Notes under the pieces: model-generated
Told to the model about the DNA's origin: nothing
Database searches by the model: none
Seen by the model: only the letters and a program-made list of their open reading frames with translations
Made by a program: the position numbers and the translations under genes
Source of the DNA: CAZDXJ01 sp050303615
Lineage (GTDB): Bacteria > Pseudomonadota > Gammaproteobacteria > Methylococcales > Methylomonadaceae
Length of the DNA stretch: 29,107 nt
Direction of reading: 5' to 3'
Assembly (NCBI GenBank): GCA_050303615.1
Contig: JBNLCC010000014.1
Coordinates: 1-29,107 of the forward strand
In this document: one piece after another, positions 1-8,997 of the stretch
Layout of the letters: each line of letters opens with the position of its first letter
Numbering within the stretch: the stretch's first letter is position 1

Positions 1-727
1 AAGTCGACGATGTGAGGACTTTCCAGGCCCTGAAGATAATTCCGCGTTTCTTTGGCATCGTGCGCACTGTCCAACCTAACCAAAATCATTTGCGGCGCTT
101 GCGCTGGCTTTTTCAACAGCTGATGCACAGCATCGAAAGTGCGCTCCAAGACCGGAATGAATTCGCATTGGCTATGCTGTTTACCCGGCCGCAGCTCATA
201 GCGCATACCCCAACCTTCTTGGCCAAGGTAGCAGGCAATAGGCGCATAGCCATCCGTGCCTTGATAGGTTCGTGAAACCTGTTCTTTTTGGGTATTGGAA
301 TTGTCGTGCGGGGTCACATCAATATCCAAAGGAATATGCCCGGTTGAAAGAGCTGTAATCGGAACGTCTCTGTGGTTTAGAAATTCAAGATTACTTTGAT
401 GAATGATCGGCTCAAGCTGTTCCGCCTCTTGCTCTAAGCGTAGTCGAATACTCGCTTCGGTAGGAATGGCTTTTTGCAGATCAAGGGCTTGATGAAAAAA
501 TGATCCGCCCTGAGGTTATTAATCGATTCAAAATCGGTCTTTCCCTGGGCAAGTAAGCCGAGGTAGGTCTTGGTCATGTCGCTGCTCGGTACACTATGGC
601 GCTTGGGCAAGGCGGCGTCAATGGCTTGTGCTAACGAAGTGTGCTTCATGATTGCGGCGCCAATAAAAGCGAGACCGGCATGGTAAGTAATTTCTTTATC
701 GGATTGTTCTAATTGGAAGGTACGCAT
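1..727 (-). pseudogene. IS1380-family transposase, frame-shifted and cut by window edge
   Basis: DDE transposase of an insertion sequence, read from ATG at 727 leftward past base 1. The N-terminus (MRTFQLEQSDKEITYHAG) and the downstream DVTPHDNS and VRLDSAHDA segments, which hold candidate catalytic aspartates, match the IS1380 family as I remember it. The first frame stops at 434 after about 97 codons. From about 497 the protein continues in the -1 frame (HQALDLQKAIPTEASIR) without a stop to the window edge, so a single event separates the halves. The switch lies at six T residues (plus-strand A run 495-500), where the zero-frame reading is T TTT TTC. A one-base deletion is the simplest reading; programmed -1 frameshifting is possible. 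The family usually has a single ORF. The C-terminal half lies outside the window. Confidence 0.85.
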
Positions 728-762
728 CTTTTATTTTTAGTGGTCGTTGATGTCTTGGTGTT

Positions 763-781
763 ACTCACCATTTTGGTGAGT
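763..781. repeat. Perfect hairpin upstream of the transposase
   Basis: ACTCACCA (763-770) and TGGTGAGT (774-781) form an 8-bp perfect stem with a TTT loop, 36 bases upstream of the transposase start. It lies inside or at the end of the IS. A structure here could limit expression of the transposase from outside transcripts, as known for other IS families, or be part of the element terminus. The exact IS end and target duplication could not be fixed because the other end is outside the window. Confidence 0.5.
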
Positions 782-846
782 CTATTTTCTCACAATAACA
801 AGCCTTTTTTAATTATATTTCAATATATTATGCTAATATTGGTTAG

Positions 847-1068
847 TCTGGAGTTTCGGATTCAGGTAACAGTGAGGATTCCGGTCAGTTACAAGACGAT
901 ACCCCATCGATCAGCAGCCGCATTATAGATTCAATTTCCGCATTGCAAATGGTTGAATTCGTCGAAAAAGAGTTCGGTTTCGAATTCCAAGCCCATAAAG
1001 CCGACCAAGACAATTTGGATACAGTCGACAAAATTGTCGAATTTGTGGAATCGAAAATAGGGGCATAG
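847..1068 (+). pseudogene. Acyl carrier protein remnant, N-terminus lost
   Basis: The frame ending at TAG 1066-1068 encodes a typical carrier-protein C-terminal half: SSRIIDSISALQMVEFVEKE, then a charged helix and an EFVESKIGA end. The serine codon at 931-933 in DSIS is the expected phosphopantetheine site. The usual glycine before IID is arginine here. Upstream the frame is closed by TAG at 844-846 and no start codon or helix 1 is recognisable. The N-terminal part was probably removed when the neighbouring IS inserted. It is followed directly by an adenylation-enzyme pseudogene, so the two once formed a carrier plus activating-enzyme cassette. Confidence 0.75.
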
Positions 1069-1069
1069 T

Positions 1070-2035
1070 CTGCAATATCTGCATCAGATATTAGAGCGAT
1101 CAGCTAAAATCTATTCAAAGCGCATTGCTTTAATCGATCCGAGTTCGGGCTCAGTTACCTATCAGGCATTATTGCTGGATGCTCAGCGCCTGAGCGCTTC
1201 ACTGCAAAAACACGGCATAAAAAGGTGACCGAGTCGGAATTGTAGCTGAGAAAAGTGCAGCAACGGCAACAGCTATATTTGCCGTACTGATGGCCGGAGC
1301 GACTTATATTCCGGTGGATCCGGCCACGCCGTTGTCTCGCATCACGTTTATTTTAAACGACTGCGGGAGCAGTGCCGTAATTATCGACACCGGTATAACC
1401 CAAGTATCTGATCAATATTTTAGTGGCCAAATAGCATCTCTGTTTGTTATGCCACGCCGACGTTACTTAAACTGATGATGCGCTACGGAAAAATGTACCG
1501 CTTCGATCTATCGACGATACACACCGTTTTGTTTGCCGGAGAAGTTTTCCCGATAGACGCTCTGAAGCAACTGAAATCAATTTGGCGCCAAGCCGACTTT
1601 TACAACCTTTATGGACCGACCGAAACCAATGTCTGCACCTGGTACAAAACAGGCGACTTGGTCGAGGTCGATAATGATTTAAATTTCGTTTATTCCGGTC
1701 GCAAAGACCGGATGGTGAAAAAACGAGGTTACCGGGTAGAACTCGGTGAAATAGAATCCATTCTGCATAAACACCGGCACCTGGAGGAAGTGGGCGTCAT
1801 TTCGCATATTAACGACCAAAACGAAGTTGAAATCGTGGCATTCCTAAAAAACACGCCCGGTTCACCCGCTATTCCGGAAACGGAATTAAAGCAGCTGTGT
1901 CTGGACTTTCTACCGCAATATATGCTGCCGGATACGTTAATGTTCATTGAAAACTTTCCGCAAACCAGCACCCAAAAAATTGATTACCAGAAATTAACTC
2001 GGCTGTTTGCTCGCGAGGACTCAAACAAACCGTAG
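1070..2035 (+). pseudogene. Amino-acid/acyl adenylation enzyme pseudogene (ANL superfamily)
   Basis: Remnant of an AMP-forming ligase that would have loaded the upstream carrier protein. Frame 1 (from about 1070) reads LHQILERSAKIYSKRIALID and stops at TGA 1224-1226, just after the A-run 1219-1223; restoring two A bases reopens GDRVGIVAEKSA. The next frame carries GATYIPVDPATPLSRI and stops near 1475. The sequence then resumes near 1444 in a third frame (CYATPTLLKLMMRYGK, FAGEVFPI, YNLYGPTETN) and ends with GDLVEV, SGRKDRMVKKRGYRVELGEI and the region of the catalytic lysine (STQKIDYQKL). The P-loop block (YTSGTTGxPK) is missing between about 1430 and 1444, and the stretch between YGPTE and TGDL is missing near 1635. 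It cannot encode a working enzyme. The intact C-terminal ORF is 1475-2035. Confidence 0.85.
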
Positions 2036-2053
2036 CATCGCTAACCGGTCGCA

Positions 2054-4483
2054 CTATAAATTTTGGTAACGGCTCATGTCAAACAAACCGGCATATAGAC
2101 CGCGGCGCTGCTTATGCTGCACATTGAACCAATCCATCAGTTCCCAAATATCAGGATTACTGCGCCTGACACCGTAAGTACTGTAAAACAGCTCGATTTC
2201 AGATTCGCTGCGCGCGTTTTTCAGCCCATCGATAAACGCCGGTAATTGATCCTGCCTAACAGCAAAGAAAAAATTCGGGTAGCTGCCGACGAACCCCGGC
2301 ACCACGGTCACGGAATCCTCATCCGGTAAGCGGCGCATATCCTCGGCAAACATAATGGCAACATTTTTCAGTGCCTCGTTGAGCAGCAGCGTATAAGCCA
2401 AATCTTCGCCGTTAGCTGTTTTCACGCGCAGGAAGGAGATTTCAGGCAAAAGATTTACTTGCCTGCCCCGCAATGCCGCAATTTCCCGCATGGCGCTGTC
2501 AACCTGTTGCTGCGCCGCGTTGCTGCCGGGCCGGGTACAGGAAGAAGAACGGCAATCGTTTATAACATCGCCGACGCCGGCAGCCTTGCCCAAATGAATC
2601 CTAATTTGGTCAAAAAATTCCGTTTTATAGCCAGTCGTTTTGTAATGAACCCCGGTTTCATACTTAATGCTGTAGAATGGCTCATCAAAAAACAGCGTCA
2701 GACGTCCGCTGATGCCCCGGTACCACGAATCATGCATTGCCTTGCGTTGCTTTTCCGGCATAAACCTTAAAAAATTATTTTCCGCACCCATGCGCAAATA
2801 ATCCATATAAGTCCGCGTTGCCAGTTGATGTCCCACGGTACCGTACACGTTAAATCCCGCTACCAGCAGATAGTGCAGCTGCTCAAAAAGCGGATAATCG
2901 ACCACCCAGCCCGTTAATGGCGTGTCACCAACAAAGCCCTCTACAACCGAGGCACTGTCAAAATGCCTGAAAACAGTTAACGCGGCATTCGGATTGTTGC
3001 CTTCGCCGTTCCATATCGCGTCTATCTTCAATCCGCCGTACCTGGCAATGAGCTGATTGGCAAAAGCCTCCTTTTTCTCCAGGTAATCACGGGCAAGCTC
3101 GTCAAAATCCCGCCATTTAAATAAACCGATCTTATCACCCGCTGCAGCCGGCAGCGCCAAGTCCTGTTGCTGTTGCAGCAAAAATTGATCGAATTGCTTA
3201 GTAATTTGCAGGTCCGCATCCAGGTCAGGATTGAGAAAAACCACCCAGAATCTATCCCTGATCACGTTCAGTGCGATTTGGCCGCGGCACACCGGACCTT
3301 TGATAAAGCCCGCCACAAAGTATTCCGCATCATCGAGTAGAAATTTATAACGGGATGATCGCGGAATGTCCTGAAACGTCTTAAAAGGGTTTGAAGCGGA
3401 TTCCGTTTGATAGGAAGGTAAACTGGTGACCGAATAATCCGGGCCAAAAAATAACGTTTTATAGCGTTGCAACCTTTGCTCGCTTAATTCATAAACAAAA
3501 TGCGTTTTATCGACAATCGTGGCGACAACAGGACGCAGACGGTAATAAAACTTATCGACCTGAGGATCTTCATAGGGCCTGAGCGTGGCTATTTCAACAA
3601 TAGGCGAGTCAGGCGGTGTTTGCGAACGCACCAGTCGATAAAACTCATTCGCCGGATGCCCCTCAAAGTGTATATGGCCAATAAATAAGTGCTCATAAAT
3701 ATAACGCGACACCAATTGTTGTTTCAGGGAAGCGTGGTTAAAAAAAGTTTCCCATTTGGCAATTTCGGCAACTGCCTGTGGTGACAATGGCGCTGCCGGA
3801 CCGGTTTTTGCGCCTTCCCGGAGCCATTTAAACACGGTAAACTCCTCTTCCAGGGAAAGACCGGGCATTGCGTAAGGCATCCCCCACAGCGGGTGTTTAG
3901 ATTGGTATTCGGCAAACTCCTCGATCTCCGGGCACTGCAAGGATCGATTGATATCCAATTCAAAGGAATCGGCCAATTTACCGGTTTCCTGCAACGGATT
4001 GAGCCGCTTCAATTGCAATAGTTTGGCCAGCAGCGAATTATCCAATGCCGCTGCCTGGGAATCCTCCCGTTCATTCAATACCGGATAAAATCCTTTGGTG
4101 CGCCAGGCTGCGGTAGTAGCTGCATCAATAAACAGCCGGGTCGGACTCGCCGGTTCCATCCTGTCGCCGTCATACACGGGCTGCTTACTGGCACCTCTGT
4201 CCAACCCCGCAAAAGAATTGAGTTTTAACTGGCATGGCGCATCATAGCAAGCGTGGCAAACCACGCAGCGGGAATCCAGAATGGGTTTTATATCGTCAGT
4301 ATAGGAAACGGCGCCGCGCCGCAGCAGCTTGCGATAGTCCGCTTCGGAAAGCACCCGCTGTTTCGGTGCCGAGGGCCCGTATAATTCAGCAAAATCGGTA
4401 ACTTTATAAGCTGTCGTACATCCGCTGACAACAAGCAACATTAACCAAAAGGAGCGGGATTTACTGCTGATGTGCTTGATCAT
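2054..4483 (-). CDS. cti: Fatty acid cis/trans isomerase (periplasmic, cytochrome-c type)
   Basis: 809 residues. Converts cis-unsaturated fatty acids of membrane phospholipids to trans, a rapid rigidifying response to solvents, heat and other membrane stress in Pseudomonas, Vibrio and methanotrophs. The N-terminus has a hydrophobic signal ending in a lipobox-like VVSGC (Cys22). A CVVCH heme-c motif lies at residues 73-77, the hallmark of Cti, followed by CYDAPC. The length is close to that of known Cti proteins (about 770-800). ATG 4483 is supported by the signal peptide directly behind it, but no strong ribosome binding site is visible. The gene is last in a minus-strand block behind an RND pump; an 80-base spacer with a small hairpin suggests partly separate expression. 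Family call is confident; lipid anchoring is inferred. Confidence 0.9.
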   Translation of the reverse strand: MIKHISSKSRSFWLMLLVVSGCTTAYKVTDFAELYGPSAPKQRVLSEADYRKLLRRGAVSYTDDIKPILDSRCVVCHACYDAPCQLKLNSFAGLDRGASKQPVYDGDRMEPASPTRLFIDAATTAAWRTKGFYPVLNEREDSQAAALDNSLLAKLLQLKRLNPLQETGKLADSFELDINRSLQCPEIEEFAEYQSKHPLWGMPYAMPGLSLEEEFTVFKWLREGAKTGPAAPLSPQAVAEIAKWETFFNHASLKQQLVSRYIYEHLFIGHIHFEGHPANEFYRLVRSQTPPDSPIVEIATLRPYEDPQVDKFYYRLRPVVATIVDKTHFVYELSEQRLQRYKTLFFGPDYSVTSLPSYQTESASNPFKTFQDIPRSSRYKFLLDDAEYFVAGFIKGPVCRGQIALNVIRDRFWVVFLNPDLDADLQITKQFDQFLLQQQQDLALPAAAGDKIGLFKWRDFDELARDYLEKKEAFANQLIARYGGLKIDAIWNGEGNNPNAALTVFRHFDSASVVEGFVGDTPLTGWVVDYPLFEQLHYLLVAGFNVYGTVGHQLATRTYMDYLRMGAENNFLRFMPEKQRKAMHDSWYRGISGRLTLFFDEPFYSIKYETGVHYKTTGYKTEFFDQIRIHLGKAAGVGDVINDCRSSSCTRPGSNAAQQQVDSAMREIAALRGRQVNLLPEISFLRVKTANGEDLAYTLLLNEALKNVAIMFAEDMRRLPDEDSVTVVPGFVGSYPNFFFAVRQDQLPAFIDGLKNARSESEIELFYSTYGVRRSNPDIWELMDWFNVQHKQRRGLYAGLFDMSRYQNL

Positions 4484-4544
4484 AATTAAAATGATTTCGT
4501 ATTTTCGAAAATCTTGCCAGCAAGAACCGCGCGTTCAATCCCGA

Positions 4545-4559
4545 GCCGGATAAACCGGC
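4545..4559. repeat. Small GC hairpin between RND permease and cti
   Basis: GCCGG (4545-4549) and CCGGC (4555-4559) with an ATAAA loop lie just after the RND permease stop. No T-tract follows on the minus strand, so it is not a convincing intrinsic terminator. It may protect the pump mRNA end or reduce read-through into cti. Confidence 0.35.
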
Positions 4560-4562
4560 GGT

Positions 4563-7500
4563 TCATAGAGCCGAATCCTGCTTTGTTAAACGTTCGCTAG
4601 AAGCGTCTCGATGTACTTTTCTGCTAAAACGCTCACTGAGACTCTGCATCACCACATAAAAAATCGGGGTAAAAATCAACGACATCACCACCGCCGCTGT
4701 CACGCCGCCGACCACCGCGGTACCGATCGCCTGCCGGCTCGCCGCACCGGCTCCGGCGGCAACGACCAATGGCATAAAGCCGAATATCGCTGAAAAAGCA
4801 GTCATCAAAATGGCGCGAAACCGCTGCCTTGATGCTTCCACTGCCGCTTCGGCAATAGTTGCACCGGCGATTCTTTTCTCGCTGGCCAGTTCCACAATCA
4901 GAATGGCGTTTTTACTGGCCAGGCCGATGATCAGCACAATGCCGATCTGCGTGTAGGTATTGTTATCAAAATCGCGCATGGCCAATGCAATAACAACGCC
5001 CAACAGCGCTAATGGCACCACCAATATCACCGCCAACGGACTGGTCCAGCTTTCATATTGTGCTGCCAGTACTAAAAACACCAACAAAATAGCCAAGGCA
5101 AAAATAATAATCGCCTCCGAACCCACTTGTTTTTCCTGAAAAGACATACCGGTCCATTCAAAGCCCATGGTCGACGGCAGCTTGGCCGCCGCCATTTGTT
5201 CCATTAACTGCAACGCCTCGCCCGAGCTGTAGCCCTCAGTCGCGTGTCCGGTTATGGACGCAGCGGGATAAAGGTTATACCGCAAAATCGTCTGCGGTCC
5301 CAACGTCTCATCGACGTTGATCAACGTACCCAGCGGGATCATTTTGCCCGTATCGCTCCGCACCTCCAACCGGCGGATATCCGATGGTTTAAGGCGAAAC
5401 CGAGAATCCGCCTGGATTTTAACCTGCCAGGTTCTGCCGAATTTGTTGAAATCATTGACATAGGTCGATCCCAAATAGGCTTGCAAGGTGGAAAACACAT
5501 CGTTCAACGGGATTCCCAGCGTTTTAGCTTGGGTACGATCGACTTCAGCAAATAATTGCGGAACCCCGGCACGGAACGTGGTATTTAATCCCGACAATCC
5601 GGACTGGCTATTGCCGGTTTGAATCAATTCGTTTGCCATCTGCTGCAACGCGTTCAAACCGACGCCGCCTTTATCCTGAAGCTGCATTTGAAACCCGCCG
5701 GAAACGCCAAGCCCCGGTATCGCCGGCGGTGGGAAAGCAAATACGATCGCTTCCTGAATTTGCATAAATTGCCGGTTCAACGAAGACAAAATCGCCTTTT
5801 GGCTTAAATTCGCTTCGGTGCGCTGTTCCCACGGCTGCATGACGATAAAGATGGTCGCGGCATTAGAGGCATTGGTGCCGTCAATCAACGAGAAACCGCC
5901 CAGCGAGACCCAATCACTCACACCCGGCGTATGTTGCAAAATCCTATCAATTTCCGCCAACACTCCATCGGTCCGCTGCTGCGATGCTGCATCAGGTAAT
6001 TGAATATTCGCAATCACGTACCCTTGGTCCTCGACCGGCAAAAAGCCGGTGGGTATGCGTCCGAATTCCCAACCGCTGTAAAGGGCGATAACAACAAACA
6101 ACAGCATCATCAAGCCGACCCGACGTACGATCATTTTCAGGAATTGTGCATATCGGTTGGAGGCTACTGAAAACATCTTGTCGAATCCGCGAAAAAAAAC
6201 ATTTTTCTCAGCAGAAACGGGTCTCAACAATAGCGCCGACAGAGCCGGGCTCATCGTCAGCGCATTGATCGAACTGAATATCGTGGAAACGGCGATGGTC
6301 AGTGCAAACTGCCGGTACATCTCGCCGGTGATCCCCGGCAGGAACGCGGTGGGCACGAATACAGCCAACAATACCAGCGTGGTGGCGACCACCGGCCCGG
6401 CCACATCCTGCATCGCTTTTATCGCGGCATCTTTGGCGTTTAGCCCCCGTTCAACATAAGCGGCAGTCGCTTCCACTATCACGATGGAGTCATCCACAAC
6501 AATACCGATTGCCAGCACCAACCCGAATAAGGTCAGCAAATTCAACGAAAAACCCAACAACCCCATCACGGCGAATGTTGCAATCAACGACACCGGAATC
6601 GTCACGGCCGGAATCAAGGTAGCGCGCCAATCCTGTAAAAATACGAACAATACGATAAATACCAGGGCGGCGGCCTGAAATAACGTGATAAAAACTTCGT
6701 TGATTGCATCTTTAACAAACAGCGTCGTATCGTAAGGGATCTTATACTGAAGACCTTCCGGGAAATTTTGCCTCAGTTCCTGCATTTTTGTGCGGACCTG
6801 CTCCGCTACATCCAGTGCGTTGGCGCCGGGCAACTGATAAATCGCGATACTGGCGGAAGTCACCCCGGTCAATTTGGAGGTGATATCATAGGTTTTGCCG
6901 CCTAAATCAATACGGGCAACATCTTTCAACCGCGTGATACTGCCGCCTTCGCCGGTTTTTACGATAATATTTTCAAACTGTTTGACATCCTGCAAACGTC
7001 CCAGCACATTAATCGTATACTGGAAATTTTGCCCTTTCGGTACCGGCGGCTGCCCGATCTGACCGGCGGCAACCTGCACATTCTGCTCCTTGACCGCGTT
7101 TAACACGTCCTGGGTGGTGATATGGCGCGATTTAAGCTGCCGCGGGTTCAACCAGATACGCATGCTGTAATCACTGGGCGGATACACCAGCACATCACCG
7201 ACGCCTTTGATACGGCTCAGATGATCGCGAATATTCAGTGTCGCATAATTGCTCAAGAACAGCTCGTCATAGCGATTATCCGGTGAAATCAGTGAAACAA
7301 ACAGAATAATGCTGGTCGACTGCTTTTTAGTGTTTACCCCTTGCCGCTTCACTTCTTCGGGAAGATTGGGAGCCGCTAAGGTCACGCGGTTCTGCACCAT
7401 GACCTGAGCGATGTCCAAGTCGGTCCCTATTTCAAATGTCACCGTTAGCTTGTAGGAACCGTCTGAAGCGCTGACCGATGACATATAGAGCATGTTTTCC

Positions 7501-7718
7501 ACACCGTTGACCTGCTGCTCGATCGGTGCGGCAACGGTTTCCGCAACGACTTCCGCATTAGCGCCGGGATAAACCGTGCTGACCTGAACGGTTGGCGGGG
7601 TAATGTCAGGATATTGCGCAATGGGCAAAGTACCGACCGTAACCAGGCCGGCAATGACTAGCACGATGGAAATAACTGATGCAAATATCGGATGCTCAAT
7701 AAAAAAACGGGAGAACAT
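4563..7718 (-). CDS. RND efflux pump inner-membrane permease, HAE1 family (AcrB/MexF-like)
   Basis: 1051 residues, the usual size for a hydrophobe/amphiphile RND transporter. It trades protons for export of drugs, solvents or lipids from the periplasm, as a trimer docked to an adaptor and an outer-membrane channel. N-terminus MFSRFFIEHPIF is typical. The TM4 proton-relay pair is present in LVLAIGIVVDDSIVIVEA and the TM10 lysine in GLASKNAILIVELASE. Periplasmic porter domains lie between TM1-2 and TM7-8. The start is 6 bases after the adaptor stop, with GGGAT upstream, so the two are co-translated. No outer-membrane channel gene is in the window, so it probably uses a TolC/OprM-like protein encoded elsewhere. 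Substrate cannot be read from sequence; the adjacent cti hints at membrane or solvent stress. Confidence 0.95.
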   Translation of the reverse strand: MFSRFFIEHPIFASVISIVLVIAGLVTVGTLPIAQYPDITPPTVQVSTVYPGANAEVVAETVAAPIEQQVNGVENMLYMSSVSASDGSYKLTVTFEIGTDLDIAQVMVQNRVTLAAPNLPEEVKRQGVNTKKQSTSIILFVSLISPDNRYDELFLSNYATLNIRDHLSRIKGVGDVLVYPPSDYSMRIWLNPRQLKSRHITTQDVLNAVKEQNVQVAAGQIGQPPVPKGQNFQYTINVLGRLQDVKQFENIIVKTGEGGSITRLKDVARIDLGGKTYDITSKLTGVTSASIAIYQLPGANALDVAEQVRTKMQELRQNFPEGLQYKIPYDTTLFVKDAINEVFITLFQAAALVFIVLFVFLQDWRATLIPAVTIPVSLIATFAVMGLLGFSLNLLTLFGLVLAIGIVVDDSIVIVEATAAYVERGLNAKDAAIKAMQDVAGPVVATTLVLLAVFVPTAFLPGITGEMYRQFALTIAVSTIFSSINALTMSPALSALLLRPVSAEKNVFFRGFDKMFSVASNRYAQFLKMIVRRVGLMMLLFVVIALYSGWEFGRIPTGFLPVEDQGYVIANIQLPDAASQQRTDGVLAEIDRILQHTPGVSDWVSLGGFSLIDGTNASNAATIFIVMQPWEQRTEANLSQKAILSSLNRQFMQIQEAIVFAFPPPAIPGLGVSGGFQMQLQDKGGVGLNALQQMANELIQTGNSQSGLSGLNTTFRAGVPQLFAEVDRTQAKTLGIPLNDVFSTLQAYLGSTYVNDFNKFGRTWQVKIQADSRFRLKPSDIRRLEVRSDTGKMIPLGTLINVDETLGPQTILRYNLYPAASITGHATEGYSSGEALQLMEQMAAAKLPSTMGFEWTGMSFQEKQVGSEAIIIFALAILLVFLVLAAQYESWTSPLAVILVVPLALLGVVIALAMRDFDNNTYTQIGIVLIIGLASKNAILIVELASEKRIAGATIAEAAVEASRQRFRAILMTAFSAIFGFMPLVVAAGAGAASRQAIGTAVVGGVTAAVVMSLIFTPIFYVVMQSLSERFSRKVHRDASSERLTKQDSAL

Positions 7719-7724
7719 AAAATA

Positions 7725-8939
7725 TTATCCCTTATCCGCTGCGGCAGGCGCCTGTTGTTCAAGCTGAGGATTGACTTTCCCGCCCGGCCTGGCCCGCTGT
7801 AAACCGTTAATGATAATGCGGTCATCGGCGGTAATGCCTTTTTTGATGACTTTCATGCCGTCTACCACCTGACCGCTGACAACCGGCCGCTTTTCGACAA
7901 CATTTTCGCTATTCGCCACCAGCACATATTCTCCCTCCTGATCTACAGCGAATGCCCGTTCACTGACCAGCAGCGCCTTCGAATCGGTACCGACCGGAAA
8001 ACGCAACCTTACAAACAGACCCGGCACCATTTGCACTACCGGCCCTTCAGTATTGGGAAATACGGCACGCAATTCAATAGTGCCGGTATCGGTATTCACG
8101 CCCGATGCCCCGAAATCCAAAATCCCCCGATGCGGGTAACCGGTTTCGTCGGAAAGGCCAAGATAGACCGGTATTTTCAATGCCGATGTCGGCATATCTC
8201 GGGAGTCCGGCGGGCTTTGCTCGAGCTGTTTCCGTTGCACCGCCATAATTCGCAGCAAATCCCGCTCATTTAAATGAAAATAGGCATATATGGGATCGTA
8301 TTGAGTGACGGTAGTTAACAAAGTCGTTTCCCCGTCACCGACCAGGTTGCCGATATCGACCATGTTCCTGCCGACCCGTCCGGCAATCGGCGCCGTAACA
8401 CGGGTATAGCCGAGTTTGATACGTGCGTTTTCAACTTTGGCCTGCATCCGGCCGATATTCGCTTTGGCGACATCCCTATCGGTTTTTTTCCGTAAATGAT
8501 CGGTTTCGGACATGTAGTTTTTTTTGAACAATTGATCGGCCTGTTCCAATTCGACTTCGGTACGGTGATATTCGGCCTTCGCACTGGCCAGGTCGGCCAA
8601 AGCGGCATCCAAATCAGCCTGATACGGTTGGGGATCGATAATAAACAGCAGGTCGTCTTTAGCAATAAAGGCCCCGGGTTCAAAATGCATACTTTGCAAC
8701 TCCCCGGCGACACGTGCCCGCACCTCTACAAAGCCCACCGAGCTGGTGGTTCCGGTAAATTCAAGATATTCCGTCACTTTTTGCCGAACCGGCTTGCTGA
8801 CCGTTACACTGGGCGGCGGTGGTTCAATGTAGCGGTTTTGTTCACTGCAACCTAGCAACAACCCGACAACAAACATCAGAGCGACTTGATGTATAGTTAG
8901 TTTCCAACAAGCTAAACGGTTATTTTTTATGTAATTCAT
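7725..8939 (-). CDS. RND efflux periplasmic adaptor lipoprotein (membrane fusion protein)
   Basis: 404 residues from the ATG at 8939. This start puts a hydrophobic signal with lipobox LLLGC (Cys31) at the N-terminus. The frame can be extended to 9107, but that adds residues without signal character and overlaps the upstream gene. After the signal come a biotinyl-lipoyl half (EVRARVAGEL), an alpha-helical hairpin rich in A, E, Q and K (about residues 100-165), the second lipoyl half (TRVTAPIAGRVGRN) and beta-barrel and membrane-proximal domains ending near NGLQRARPGGKVNP. It bridges the permease and an outer-membrane channel. The gene precedes the permease by 6 bases and forms an operon with it. 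Closest named types are MexE/AcrA-like adaptors. Confidence 0.93.
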   Translation of the reverse strand: MNYIKNNRLACWKLTIHQVALMFVVGLLLGCSEQNRYIEPPPPSVTVSKPVRQKVTEYLEFTGTTSSVGFVEVRARVAGELQSMHFEPGAFIAKDDLLFIIDPQPYQADLDAALADLASAKAEYHRTEVELEQADQLFKKNYMSETDHLRKKTDRDVAKANIGRMQAKVENARIKLGYTRVTAPIAGRVGRNMVDIGNLVGDGETTLLTTVTQYDPIYAYFHLNERDLLRIMAVQRKQLEQSPPDSRDMPTSALKIPVYLGLSDETGYPHRGILDFGASGVNTDTGTIELRAVFPNTEGPVVQMVPGLFVRLRFPVGTDSKALLVSERAFAVDQEGEYVLVANSENVVEKRPVVSGQVVDGMKVIKKGITADDRIIINGLQRARPGGKVNPQLEQQAPAAADKG

Positions 8940-8997
8940 TGCAGTCAAACCCTGGCAGGTATTTTGGTAATTCGACAAACAACAATATATCGCAACT

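Noticed and set aside
713..928. 71-codon plus-strand frame with hydrophobic residues
   Set aside because: It crosses from the IS end into the ACP remnant in the wrong frame and has no ribosome binding site or family resemblance.
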